5,674 nucleotides of DNA, from the NCBI GenBank assembly GCA_947485425.1, contig CANKSK010000088.1, forward strand, positions 1 through 5,674, read 5' to 3'. Source of the stretch: Bacteroidota bacterium. GTDB lineage: Bacteria > Bacteroidota > Bacteroidia > AKYH767-A > CANKSK01. The translations under genes were made by a program, and so were the position numbers. The stretch's first letter is position 1. Each line of letters starts with the position of its first letter. The notes under the pieces were generated by a model. It was given only the letters and a program-made list of their open reading frames with translations, was not told where the DNA came from and ran no database searches. Shown here in pieces: positions 1 through 5,486 of this stretch.

Positions 1-1761
1 CGTTTTTTGATCATCTTTTTATTCATGTCTTGGGCATCCCAATCTCCTTGTGTACAATTACAGATCGGGGGTGGAACAAAAAATACACGAATCAACGTCC
101 ATGCAATGAATTCTTATTGCAATGCCATCTCTGATTCAGATACCATTTATCAATTGATGGCTTTGGTCAAAGAGGCCTCTGAGCTTGTTCAGAAAAAGGG
201 TGAACAAGCCTTTGTAGATTTTCGCTTGCCCAATTCAAAATGGAGACATGGTGAAACCTACATCTTTGTCCTTACACCTGATGGAAAAATGTTGGTCCAT
301 CTCGATAAAGAGATGGAAGGGAAGAACCAGATCAACCTCAAGGATATCAATGGAAAGCCAATTGTGCGCGGCTTAATTGAGGCTGCAGCTCTGCATTCAG
401 GTAAGTCCGAGGGTTATTATCATTACCAATGGCCCGTTCCCGGAGGAATCCTGCCAAGGTGGAAAAGCAGCTATGTAAGGCTTGCAACTTCTCCTTCCGG
501 TCAATCTTATATCATCGGAAGTGGCATGTATACAGATCAAATGGAAAGAGAATTTGTGGTGGATATGGTTCAGAATGCTGCTTGGCAATTGAAAAAAAAT
601 AAGGAAATGGCTTTTCAACTTTTTCATAATCCTGCTGAGGATTTTCGCGTTAAAGATGCCTATGTTTTCGTCATCGATCAATCGGGTTTTGATTTGGTTA
701 ATCCTGGATTTCCGAACCTAGAAGGCCGCAATTTGATGGACCTGAAAGATGCCAAAGGAAAATATTTAATTCGAGAAATGTTCAAAAGCCTTGAAGCGGA
801 TTCTTCTGCTTGGGTTGATTATATGTGGCCTAAACCTGGTGAAAGCATCTCCACGCTTAAGTCTGCTTATGTGCGAAAGGTTTGGATGGGAAAAGCATTT
901 TATATTGTGGGTTGTGGTGTGTATCTCGCCGACGCACCTAAAGAAATTCCTTTGTCCAAAAAAATCACGGCAGCAGAATTGAAATCCCTTGTTTACAGCG
1001 CAGCAAAAGTTTTTGAAAAAAAAGGTGATAGTGCTTTCCCTGATTTTCGAAAAAAAGGCTCTGAATGGTATCACGATGATATCTACTTTTTTGTTTGGTC
1101 TGAGGAGGGAATAAGAACGTTTCATGCGGCCGATCCTCAAAGTGAAGGTGCACCTGTAAGCCATCTCACAGATGCAATTGGCAGGCCTTTTGGAAAGATG
1201 TTTATGGATGTTTTTTCTTCAAATGATCCCGAAGCTTGGGTGCACTACATGTATCCTGAACCTGGCGATATTTTTCCGATTTGGAAATCCAGTTTTATTA
1301 AAAAAGTACAATTTCCATCGGGAAAAAATTATATCATCGGCTGTGGCATTTATCAAATGGAAATGGATAGCGCTTTTATTGAAAATATGGTAAACCATGC
1401 AGCCCTATTAATTCAGGAGAAAGGTAAAGATGCCTTCGCCATTTTGCGAGATAAAACAGGCCCCTTTATATTTATGGATACCTATGTGTTTGTAGATAGC
1501 CCCGATGGAATTGAATGGGTTAATCCCGCTCAGCCGAGCTTAGAGGGTACCAATATTCTTCAACTAAAAGATGTAAAGGGGAAATTTGTCGCAAAGGAAT
1601 ATATCCAGGCAGCTTTGTCTTCCGATAATGCCTGGATGAATTATTATTGGTACAGACCTGGCCAGAATGTCCCTAGCCTAAAATATTCCTTTGTGAAAAA
1701 AGTCAAATTTAAAAATGAAATTTTCATTTTAGGAGCAGGATTCTATGAAAACAAACATTAA
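1..1761 (+). CDS. Secreted protein of four tandem Cache modules (5' end beyond window)
   Basis: The frame is open to the first base, so the true start is probably upstream. In-window candidates are TTG at 7 and ATG at 25; residues below count from the TTG. The N-terminus (RFLIIFLFMSWASQS) looks like the hydrophobic core and cleavage region of a signal peptide, so export is inferred. No canonical lipobox is seen at the following SPC. Four Cache-like modules follow at about residues 48-177, 182-306, 323-452 and 455-580. Each has a helix (such as LVKEASELV), a YIFV strand, an EGxNxxxLKDxxGK loop, a W-x-Y-x-W-P-x-PG segment, K-x-x-(Y/F)-V, and a closing IIGxGxY strand. This resembles the sCache_2/dCache_2 families, extracytoplasmic sensors of small ligands, often carboxylates. 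The protein ends four residues after module four, with no transmembrane or output domain. It may therefore be a periplasmic binding protein rather than a receptor. A paralogue follows 152 bp downstream. Domain assignment is by eye; the ligand is unknown. Confidence 0.85.
   Translation, partial: RFLIIFLFMSWASQSPCVQLQIGGGTKNTRINVHAMNSYCNAISDSDTIYQLMALVKEASELVQKKGEQAFVDFRLPNSKWRHGETYIFVLTPDGKMLVHLDKEMEGKNQINLKDINGKPIVRGLIEAAALHSGKSEGYYHYQWPVPGGILPRWKSSYVRLATSPSGQSYIIGSGMYTDQMEREFVVDMVQNAAWQLKKNKEMAFQLFHNPAEDFRVKDAYVFVIDQSGFDLVNPGFPNLEGRNLMDLKDAKGKYLIREMFKSLEADSSAWVDYMWPKPGESISTLKSAYVRKVWMGKAFYIVGCGVYLADAPKEIPLSKKITAAELKSLVYSAAKVFEKKGDSAFPDFRKKGSEWYHDDIYFFVWSEEGIRTFHAADPQSEGAPVSHLTDAIGRPFGKMFMDVFSSNDPEAWVHYMYPEPGDIFPIWKSSFIKKVQFPSGKNYIIGCGIYQMEMDSAFIENMVNHAALLIQEKGKDAFAILRDKTGPFIFMDTYVFVDSPDGIEWVNPAQPSLEGTNILQLKDVKGKFVAKEYIQAALSSDNAWMNYYWYRPGQNVPSLKYSFVKKVKFKNEIFILGAGFYENKH
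148..1746 (+). repeat. Four tandem Cache-module coding repeats in the first Cache gene
   Basis: Approximate module spans are 148-534, 550-924, 973-1356 and 1369-1746. Modules 1 and 3 resemble each other (PRWKSSYV / PIWKSSFI, with SGxxYIIGxG), and so do modules 2 and 4 (VNPxxPxLEGxN, then LKxx(Y/F)VxKV). This suggests an ancestral two-module unit that was duplicated. The DNA of the modules has diverged widely, so the repeat is obvious only in protein. Closing motifs differ by module: GSGMY, GCGVY, GCGIY and GAGFY. Confidence 0.8.
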
Positions 1762-1844
1762 CCAATAGCTAAAATCAAATTTGTTTTTTGCCTATTCGCT
1801 AATCATTTTTTATTGAAATATACTTTGCGAAAAAAGTCAAATTT
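1690..1844 (+). repeat. 21-nt near-identical short direct repeat, coding copy and intergenic copy
   Basis: The copy at 1690-1710 encodes the FVKKVKF strand of module four. The copy at 1824-1844 lies in the intergenic gap. They differ at one base (TTTGTG versus TTTGCG, followed by the same GAAAAAAGTCAAATTT core). In the intergenic copy the same frame reads Y-F-A-K-K-V-K-F, much like the coding copy. It may be a relic of an extra Cache module left by the tandem duplication, or chance in AT-rich DNA. The feature span runs from the first copy to the second. Confidence 0.4.
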
Positions 1845-1913
1845 TTGCGCAGTCTTATCAACGTAAGTTTTAAATAGCTTTAATTTTTAATCATAATTAC
1901 TAAAATTCACAAA

Positions 1914-4010
1914 ATGGAAAAGAAAAAAAATGCACCGAATTGGCATGAACAGGATCCAGTCGTAGATCGGTTGGTGCCTATTAAAACTGAAATCATTAAT
2001 GATATATACGAGTTTAAGGAAACCAGGCAGCTGGTTAAATTGGTTAAGGATGCCTCGGAATTGCTGCTCGAAAAAGGGGAGGAGGCTTTTAAAGATTTTC
2101 GAATGGCCGGAAATAGATGGCGCTTAAAGGATACATATATTTTTGTTTTAGATCTACAAGGTAAAATGTTGGTGCATGCCGACCCCAATATGGAAGGGAA
2201 AAATCAAATGGATTTAAAGGATATATCTGGAAAACCAATCATACGTGGTCTCATTGGTGCTGCATCCAATTTTCCCGATAGACCTGAAGGTTGGTACCAT
2301 TATCAATGGCCTGTTCCATCAGAAATATTACCCCGATGGAAAAGTAGTTTTGTGCAATTGGTTAGCACCCCGGAAGGCAAGAAATATATCGTCGGCAGTG
2401 GAATGTATAACGATCGCATGGAAAAAGCCTTTGTGGTAGACCTCGTAAACCAAGCGGTCGGCGAAATAAATAAAGTGGGCAAAAATGCTTTCAATCTTTT
2501 TCGCGATCCCAAGGGGCCATACATAGTTAAAAATACCTATGTTTTTGTTGACGACATGAATGGTGTGGAAATCGTTAATCCTGCCTTCCCAAATATTGAA
2601 GGCCGAAATTTAATGGAATTTAAAGATACAAATGGAAAGTATCTGTATAAAGAGATGACTAAAATGATACAAACACATTCCGATGCTTGGATTGACTATA
2701 TGTGGCCCAAACCCGGTGAAAGTATTTCTACCCAGAAAACAGCATATGTTCGTTCTGTGCAGGTTGAAAATCAAACCTTTTTGGTTGGTTGTGGTGTTTA
2801 CCTCGCTGATGCACCTGTGGAAATACTTTCCGGTACCAAAATGAAAGCACAGGATCTGATGGAAATGGTGCGGCAGGCATCAGGCCTTCTCCAAGAAAAA
2901 GGTGAAAAGGCCTTTCCTGAATTTCGTAACAAAGGATCCAAATGGTTTCATGAGGATGTGTATCTATTTGTCTTCGGTATGAATGGAGAAAGAATTTTTC
3001 ATGCCGCTGAACCTCAGAGTGAAGGCAGAAATGATAGCGAGTTAAAAGATGTACTGGGTCGTCCCATTGTGAAAATGATTCTTGATGCAGCGGCCTCTGC
3101 TCATGGTGAAGGTTGGGCACATTATATGTATCCCGAACCTGATGGCATCTTTCCGGTTTGGAAGTCTAGCTTTATTAAGCGCGTCACTTTCCCCTCAGGA
3201 AAGGAGTTTATGCTTGGCTGTGGAATTTATAAAATGAAGATGGATAAAGCTTTTATTGAAGACATTGTCTCGCGGGCTTCTCTGCTGATAGCCGATCAAG
3301 GCAAAAATGCCTTTACCCTGTTGCGCGATAAATTGGGCCCTTTTGTTTTTATGGATACCTATGTTTTTGTCGTAGGCACAGATGGTACTGAACTCGTAAA
3401 TCCGATGCAACCCTCTCTTGAAGGAAAAAATATGTTGGACCTCAAAGACCTCAAAGGAAAGTTTGTCATACGAGATGAAATTTCTGCCGCTTTGTCCGAA
3501 GGTAGCAGTTGGTTAGAATGTTATTGGTATTTTCCAGGTGACAATAAGCCTGTTTACAAACAGACTTTTGTTCGAAAAGTTCAATATAAAGATCAGACGT
3601 TTATCGTGGGTTCTGGTTTTTATGGTAGCAATTCTTCGGACTTTCATCTGGGCTTAAATCAAATTCAAAAAACGAGTTGGGCCAAACTTAAAACGGATGC
3701 TTTGAATGATAAACTTTCTCGCCAAATCATTTTTGGTGAAAAAGGTACTTTATCTAGATTTTCTGCAAAAGCTGGAGTCTCTATCGCTCGCCATTACCAT
3801 GCAAGCGAAGAATATGCTGTACTGCTTTTTGGTGCTTTGAAATTTTCTTTTGATGATAAGGATATTGTATTAAATGGTGGCGATGTTTTAGTCATTCCAC
3901 CCAATGTGCCTCATTCTATTCAAGTGTTGGAAGATGCTGAATTTATGGATTTCTTTGCCCCCATGCGAGAGGATTGGTTTAGAGGAGATGATCAGTATTT
4001 GCGAAAATAA
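1914..4010 (+). CDS. Four-Cache-module protein fused to a C-terminal cupin
   Basis: This 698-residue protein is a paralogue of the preceding gene, with well over half of the residues matching by eye. Start at 1914: an in-frame stop lies at 1881 with no ATG between, and the AT-rich leader lacks a Shine-Dalgarno. The N-terminus is charged (MEKKKNAPNWHEQD), so no signal peptide or membrane segment is seen and a cytoplasmic location is inferred. Cache-like modules lie at about residues 43-166, 172-296, 313-441 and 445-570. A linker leads to a cupin at about 600-690. Cupin motif 1 fits G-x5-H-x-H-x3-E-x6-G exactly (G621, H627, H629, E633, G640). Motif 2 is G656-x5-P662 with H667, so the 3-His/1-Glu metal site is intact. 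The tail MDFFAPMREDW gives D679-x-F681-x3-R685, as in KdgF, which ketonises unsaturated uronates. The inferred role is ligand binding coupled to a metal-dependent sugar-acid reaction or to ligand sensing; the substrate is unknown. The gene ends just before a strong terminator. Confidence 0.88.
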   Translation: MEKKKNAPNWHEQDPVVDRLVPIKTEIINDIYEFKETRQLVKLVKDASELLLEKGEEAFKDFRMAGNRWRLKDTYIFVLDLQGKMLVHADPNMEGKNQMDLKDISGKPIIRGLIGAASNFPDRPEGWYHYQWPVPSEILPRWKSSFVQLVSTPEGKKYIVGSGMYNDRMEKAFVVDLVNQAVGEINKVGKNAFNLFRDPKGPYIVKNTYVFVDDMNGVEIVNPAFPNIEGRNLMEFKDTNGKYLYKEMTKMIQTHSDAWIDYMWPKPGESISTQKTAYVRSVQVENQTFLVGCGVYLADAPVEILSGTKMKAQDLMEMVRQASGLLQEKGEKAFPEFRNKGSKWFHEDVYLFVFGMNGERIFHAAEPQSEGRNDSELKDVLGRPIVKMILDAAASAHGEGWAHYMYPEPDGIFPVWKSSFIKRVTFPSGKEFMLGCGIYKMKMDKAFIEDIVSRASLLIADQGKNAFTLLRDKLGPFVFMDTYVFVVGTDGTELVNPMQPSLEGKNMLDLKDLKGKFVIRDEISAALSEGSSWLECYWYFPGDNKPVYKQTFVRKVQYKDQTFIVGSGFYGSNSSDFHLGLNQIQKTSWAKLKTDALNDKLSRQIIFGEKGTLSRFSAKAGVSIARHYHASEEYAVLLFGALKFSFDDKDIVLNGGDVLVIPPNVPHSIQVLEDAEFMDFFAPMREDWFRGDDQYLRK
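2040..3623 (+). repeat. Four tandem Cache-module coding repeats in the second Cache gene
   Basis: Approximate module spans are 2040-2411, 2427-2801, 2850-3236 and 3246-3623. Each module matches the same-numbered module of the upstream gene better than its own neighbours. Examples are PRWKSS with GSGMY in module 1, DYMWPKPGESIST with GCGVYLADAP in module 2, HAAEPQSEG with GCGIY in module 3, and GPFVFMDTYVFV with GSGFY in module 4. The four-module order therefore predates the gene duplication. Confidence 0.8.
3711..3983 (+). other. KdgF-like cupin domain within the second Cache gene
   Basis: A single conserved beta-barrel domain covers residues 600-690. The metal ligands predicted from the cupin signature are H627, H629, E633 and H667. 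The segment IPPNVPHS, then LEDAEFMDFFAPMRED, closely resembles small KdgF-type cupins, which normally stand alone at about 100-110 residues. The paralogue upstream has no such domain and stops at the point where the linker begins here. The domain was therefore gained by this copy or lost by the other. Confidence 0.75.
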
Positions 4011-4023
4011 TTCTGACGAAAAG

Positions 4024-4063
4024 AAAAACAGGTCCTATACTTTAATATAGGATCTGTTTTTTT
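4024..4063. terminator. Bidirectional intrinsic terminator between convergent genes
   Basis: The arms AAAAACAGGTCCTATA (4024-4039) and TATAGGATCTGTTTTT (4046-4061) form a 16-bp stem with one G-T wobble and a 6-nt loop (4040-4045). On the + strand the stem runs into seven T residues (4057-4063), ending the Cache-cupin transcript 13 bases after its stop. On the - strand the A-tract and the A-rich DNA at 4020-4028 give a T-rich tail, so the same hairpin can end the arsM transcript. Confidence 0.88.
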
Positions 4064-4074
4064 ATGTTTGAAGA

Positions 4075-4110
4075 CGCTGAAAACTATTTACCGTAAAATT
4101 ATTTTCAGTG
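4075..4110. other. Imperfect hairpin just downstream of arsM
   Basis: CGCTGAAAA (4075-4083) pairs with TTTTCAGTG (4102-4110) through 9 bp, including one G-T wobble. An inner TTTA-ccg-TAAA stem sits in the loop. It begins 5 bases beyond the arsM stop on the - strand but is not followed there by an immediate T-tract, so it may be a 3' stabiliser of the arsM mRNA. On the + strand TTTTT follows at 4113-4117, so it could act as a back-up terminator for the Cache genes. Confidence 0.4.
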
Positions 4111-4115
4111 CATTT

Positions 4116-4955
4116 TTAGCAACAACAACTTTGGGGTTCACAGCAAGAAGCCGATTTTTCGCCGTACACCGTTATGCTGAAAATAGATGTTGGTTTGCTC
4201 TTGTATGCCTGTATTTCTTCTGCATTTAGATAGTCTTTCAAAATGTCATCGGGCACGATAATGGGCTTTTCTTTTTGAATTTGTATATTTTCAAAACCTG
4301 CATCTACAATGTAGCTTAGGTATTCGTTTTTGTTAATGGCACTGGCTACACAGCCTGCATACATTTCGGCTGCCGATTTGATTTTTTCTGGCAATTCTCC
4401 TGTTAACACAATATCCGATATGCTAAAATGTCCACCCGGTTTCAAGACTCGAAAGATGTCTTCAAAAACAGCTTTTTTATTGGGGACCAAATTTAAAACA
4501 CAATTGCTTACTATTACATCTGCCATATTTGCAGTTACCGGTATGTTTTCAATATCTCCCTGTCTGAATTCTACATTGTTGAATCCTAAATTTTCGGCAT
4601 TTATTCGGGCTTTTTGTATCATAGCTGGCGTAAAATCAATTCCAATTACTTTACCCGTTTGGCCCGTTTCAGCCCTTGCAATAAAACAGTCGTTACCCGC
4701 TCCACTGCCCAAATCAATTACGAAATCACCCTTTTTAATTTTAGCAAATTGTGTTGGCAATCCACATCCCAATCCCAAATCTGCATGGGGATCATACCCC
4801 TCTAGTTTGGTATAATCATCACTCATGATGTTGTATATCTCAGTGGAACAACTTCCAGATCCGCAGCAGGAGGATTGATTTGACTCCTTATCCTGCAAAG
4901 CAATTTCCCCATATTTCTGCTTCACCATTTCTTTGATTTCAGCTTCTGTTTTCAT
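4116..4955 (-). CDS. arsM: Arsenite S-adenosylmethionine methyltransferase ArsM
   Basis: This 279-residue cytoplasmic enzyme transfers methyl groups from S-adenosylmethionine to trivalent arsenic, yielding methylated and eventually volatile arsenicals. The SAM-binding motif I VIDLGSGAGND is at residues 79-89, followed by GIDFTPAMIQKAR and the LKPGGHFSISD strand. The three cysteines that bind As(III) in characterised ArsM proteins have clear counterparts: C64 (GLGCGLP), C152 (SNCVLNL) and C202 (GCVAS). Extra cysteine clusters lie near the N-terminus (SSCCGSGSC, 29-36) and at the C-terminus (SCCEPQSCCC), as in many bacterial ArsM proteins. The length is normal for the bacterial type. The ATG start is preceded by an AT-rich leader without a clear Shine-Dalgarno. 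It lies 105 bp downstream of the thioredoxin gene on the same strand and may share its transcript. No arsR, arsC or arsenite pump gene is visible in the window. Confidence 0.95.
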   Translation of the reverse strand: MKTEAEIKEMVKQKYGEIALQDKESNQSSCCGSGSCSTEIYNIMSDDYTKLEGYDPHADLGLGCGLPTQFAKIKKGDFVIDLGSGAGNDCFIARAETGQTGKVIGIDFTPAMIQKARINAENLGFNNVEFRQGDIENIPVTANMADVIVSNCVLNLVPNKKAVFEDIFRVLKPGGHFSISDIVLTGELPEKIKSAAEMYAGCVASAINKNEYLSYIVDAGFENIQIQKEKPIIVPDDILKDYLNAEEIQAYKSKPTSIFSITVYGEKSASCCEPQSCCC

Positions 4956-5014
4956 TTTGTTTTTAAATTAGAAACAATTTTATTTTTCCTCTCTTGGGAA
5001 ATATTTTTCATCAT
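4952..5014 (-). CDS. Possible 20-codon leader ORF overlapping the arsM start
   Basis: ATG at 5014-5012 opens a 20-codon frame, MMKNISQERKNKIVSNLKTK, whose TGA overlaps the arsM ATG as ATGA (4955-4952). The frame is lysine-rich, matches no family known to me, and no ribosome-binding site is visible. The ATGA overlap is the arrangement expected for translational coupling, but an ORF this short in AT-rich DNA can easily be chance. It is recorded as a candidate only. Confidence 0.15.
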   Translation of the reverse strand: MMKNISQERKNKIVSNLKTK

Positions 5015-5060
5015 TTTGCAATGTATACCATATCTCCAATACCCATACAAGATAAGACTT

Positions 5061-5390
5061 TTATTGCAATTTCTGAAATTTTAGATCAATTATTTTTTTA
5101 ATTTCAAATGCGCTTTTAAACCCTCTTTCTCTATGAATGAATTTTCCTTTTTCAAAAAATAATAAAACGGGTACTGCCATAATATCGTATTCAATGGCTT
5201 TTTCCATATATTCATTAACATCAAGCTTGCAAATGAGGAAGTTTGGATTTTGTGTTTCCATCAGGATTTTTAATTCCTTTTCTAAATGCTTACAAGGCCC
5301 GCATCCTTCTGTATAGACATCTACGATAATGTTTGCGTTTTCAGAAATTGCTTTCTCGAAATTTTCTTTGTTTAATTCCAATAGTTCCAT
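5061..5390 (-). CDS. Small cytoplasmic thioredoxin-family protein
   Basis: This is a 109-residue single-domain thioredoxin with no signal peptide, the usual length for the family. The redox-active CGPC motif is at residues 30-33, in the context VDVYTEGCGPCK. The strand FLICKLDVNE corresponds to the K-x-D-V-(D/N) strand of thioredoxins. The cis-proline is P74 in AVPVLLFF, followed by the glycine turn KGK and a C-terminal helix. The tryptophan that normally precedes CGPC is glycine here, so it is a divergent thioredoxin rather than the main housekeeping TrxA. It is transcribed divergently from an OxyR-like regulator 96 bp away and lies upstream of arsM. It probably reduces disulfides under oxidative or arsenic stress, and reduction of ArsM cysteines is a reasonable inference. 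The leader before the ATG is a run of A residues on the coding strand, with no Shine-Dalgarno. Confidence 0.9.
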   Translation of the reverse strand: MELLELNKENFEKAISENANIIVDVYTEGCGPCKHLEKELKILMETQNPNFLICKLDVNEYMEKAIEYDIMAVPVLLFFEKGKFIHRERGFKSAFEIKKIIDLKFQKLQ

Positions 5391-5419
5391 TTTTTTTGTT
5401 TTTTAAGTTTTAGATCACG

Positions 5420-5451
5420 CAAAAATCAACTTAAACTTGATATCAATCAAA
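5420..5451 (-). promoter_or_regulatory. Candidate Bacteroidota-type promoter for thioredoxin
   Basis: Read on the - strand, TTTG (5451-5448) is followed after 20 bases by GATTTTTG (5427-5420). This is one mismatch from the -7 consensus TAnnTTTG and lies near the usual spacing to a -33 TTTG. It is about 30 bases upstream of the thioredoxin ATG. The -33 element lies inside the 19-bp inverted repeat, so a regulator bound there would contact this promoter. Confidence 0.5.
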
Positions 5452-5458
5452 TTGATAT
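5437..5458. promoter_or_regulatory. Probable LysR-type operator between the divergent genes
   Basis: ATATCAATCAAATTGATAT (5440-5458) is a perfect inverted repeat with 8-bp arms and a 3-bp centre. It contains ATC-N9-GAT, a form of the T-N11-A site bound by LysR-family regulators. TTGATAT also occurs as a direct repeat at 5437-5443 and 5452-5458, and TTGATATCAA (5437-5446) is a second, overlapping palindrome. The location between a LysR-type gene and its divergent neighbour is typical of such operators. Confidence 0.65.
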
Positions 5459-5470
5459 TATCTATATTTG
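5437..5470 (+). promoter_or_regulatory. Candidate promoter of the OxyR-like regulator
   Basis: TATATTTG at 5463-5470 matches the Bacteroidota -7 consensus TAnnTTTG exactly. The best -33 TTG is at 5437-5439, with a longish 23-base spacer. The -7 element ends 16 bases before the ATG, giving a very short leader. The inverted repeat lies between the two elements, so binding there would be expected to repress or modulate the regulator's own gene. Confidence 0.6.
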
Positions 5471-5486
5471 TATAAAAATTATCTAT

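Noticed and set aside
12..51. Lipoprotein signal in the first Cache protein (cysteine in QSPC)
   Set aside because: The residues before the cysteine do not fit the lipobox pattern (proline at -1, glutamine at -3), so an ordinary signal peptide is the better reading.
766..1164. Open frames on the - strand within the first Cache gene (also 397-681)
   Set aside because: They are antisense to well-conserved Cache modules, with atypical composition and no promoter or family resemblance.
1819..1827. TATACTTTG upstream of the second Cache gene as a Bacteroidota -7 element
   Set aside because: The spacing between TA and TTTG is off by one base and no -33 TTTG lies at a suitable distance. The gene may be co-transcribed with the first one.
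1762..1913. Terminator in the gap between the two Cache genes
   Set aside because: The only hairpin (about 1826-1851) has a bulge and is followed by GTCTTATC rather than a T-tract, so it is not a convincing intrinsic terminator.
2728..3120. Open frames on the - strand within the second Cache gene (also 1907-2188 and 3195-3410)
   Set aside because: They are histidine- and proline-rich or low-information translations antisense to a strongly supported gene.
4330..4815. Long open frame on the + strand (161 codons) across arsM
   Set aside because: It lies wholly antisense to a clear arsM, has no recognisable motif or family wording, and is the usual mirror of a constrained coding frame.
4975..4982. 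TAAAATTG on the - strand as a separate arsM promoter
   Set aside because: It has one mismatch to TAnnTTTG and no TTG at 17-23 bases upstream; too weak to list.
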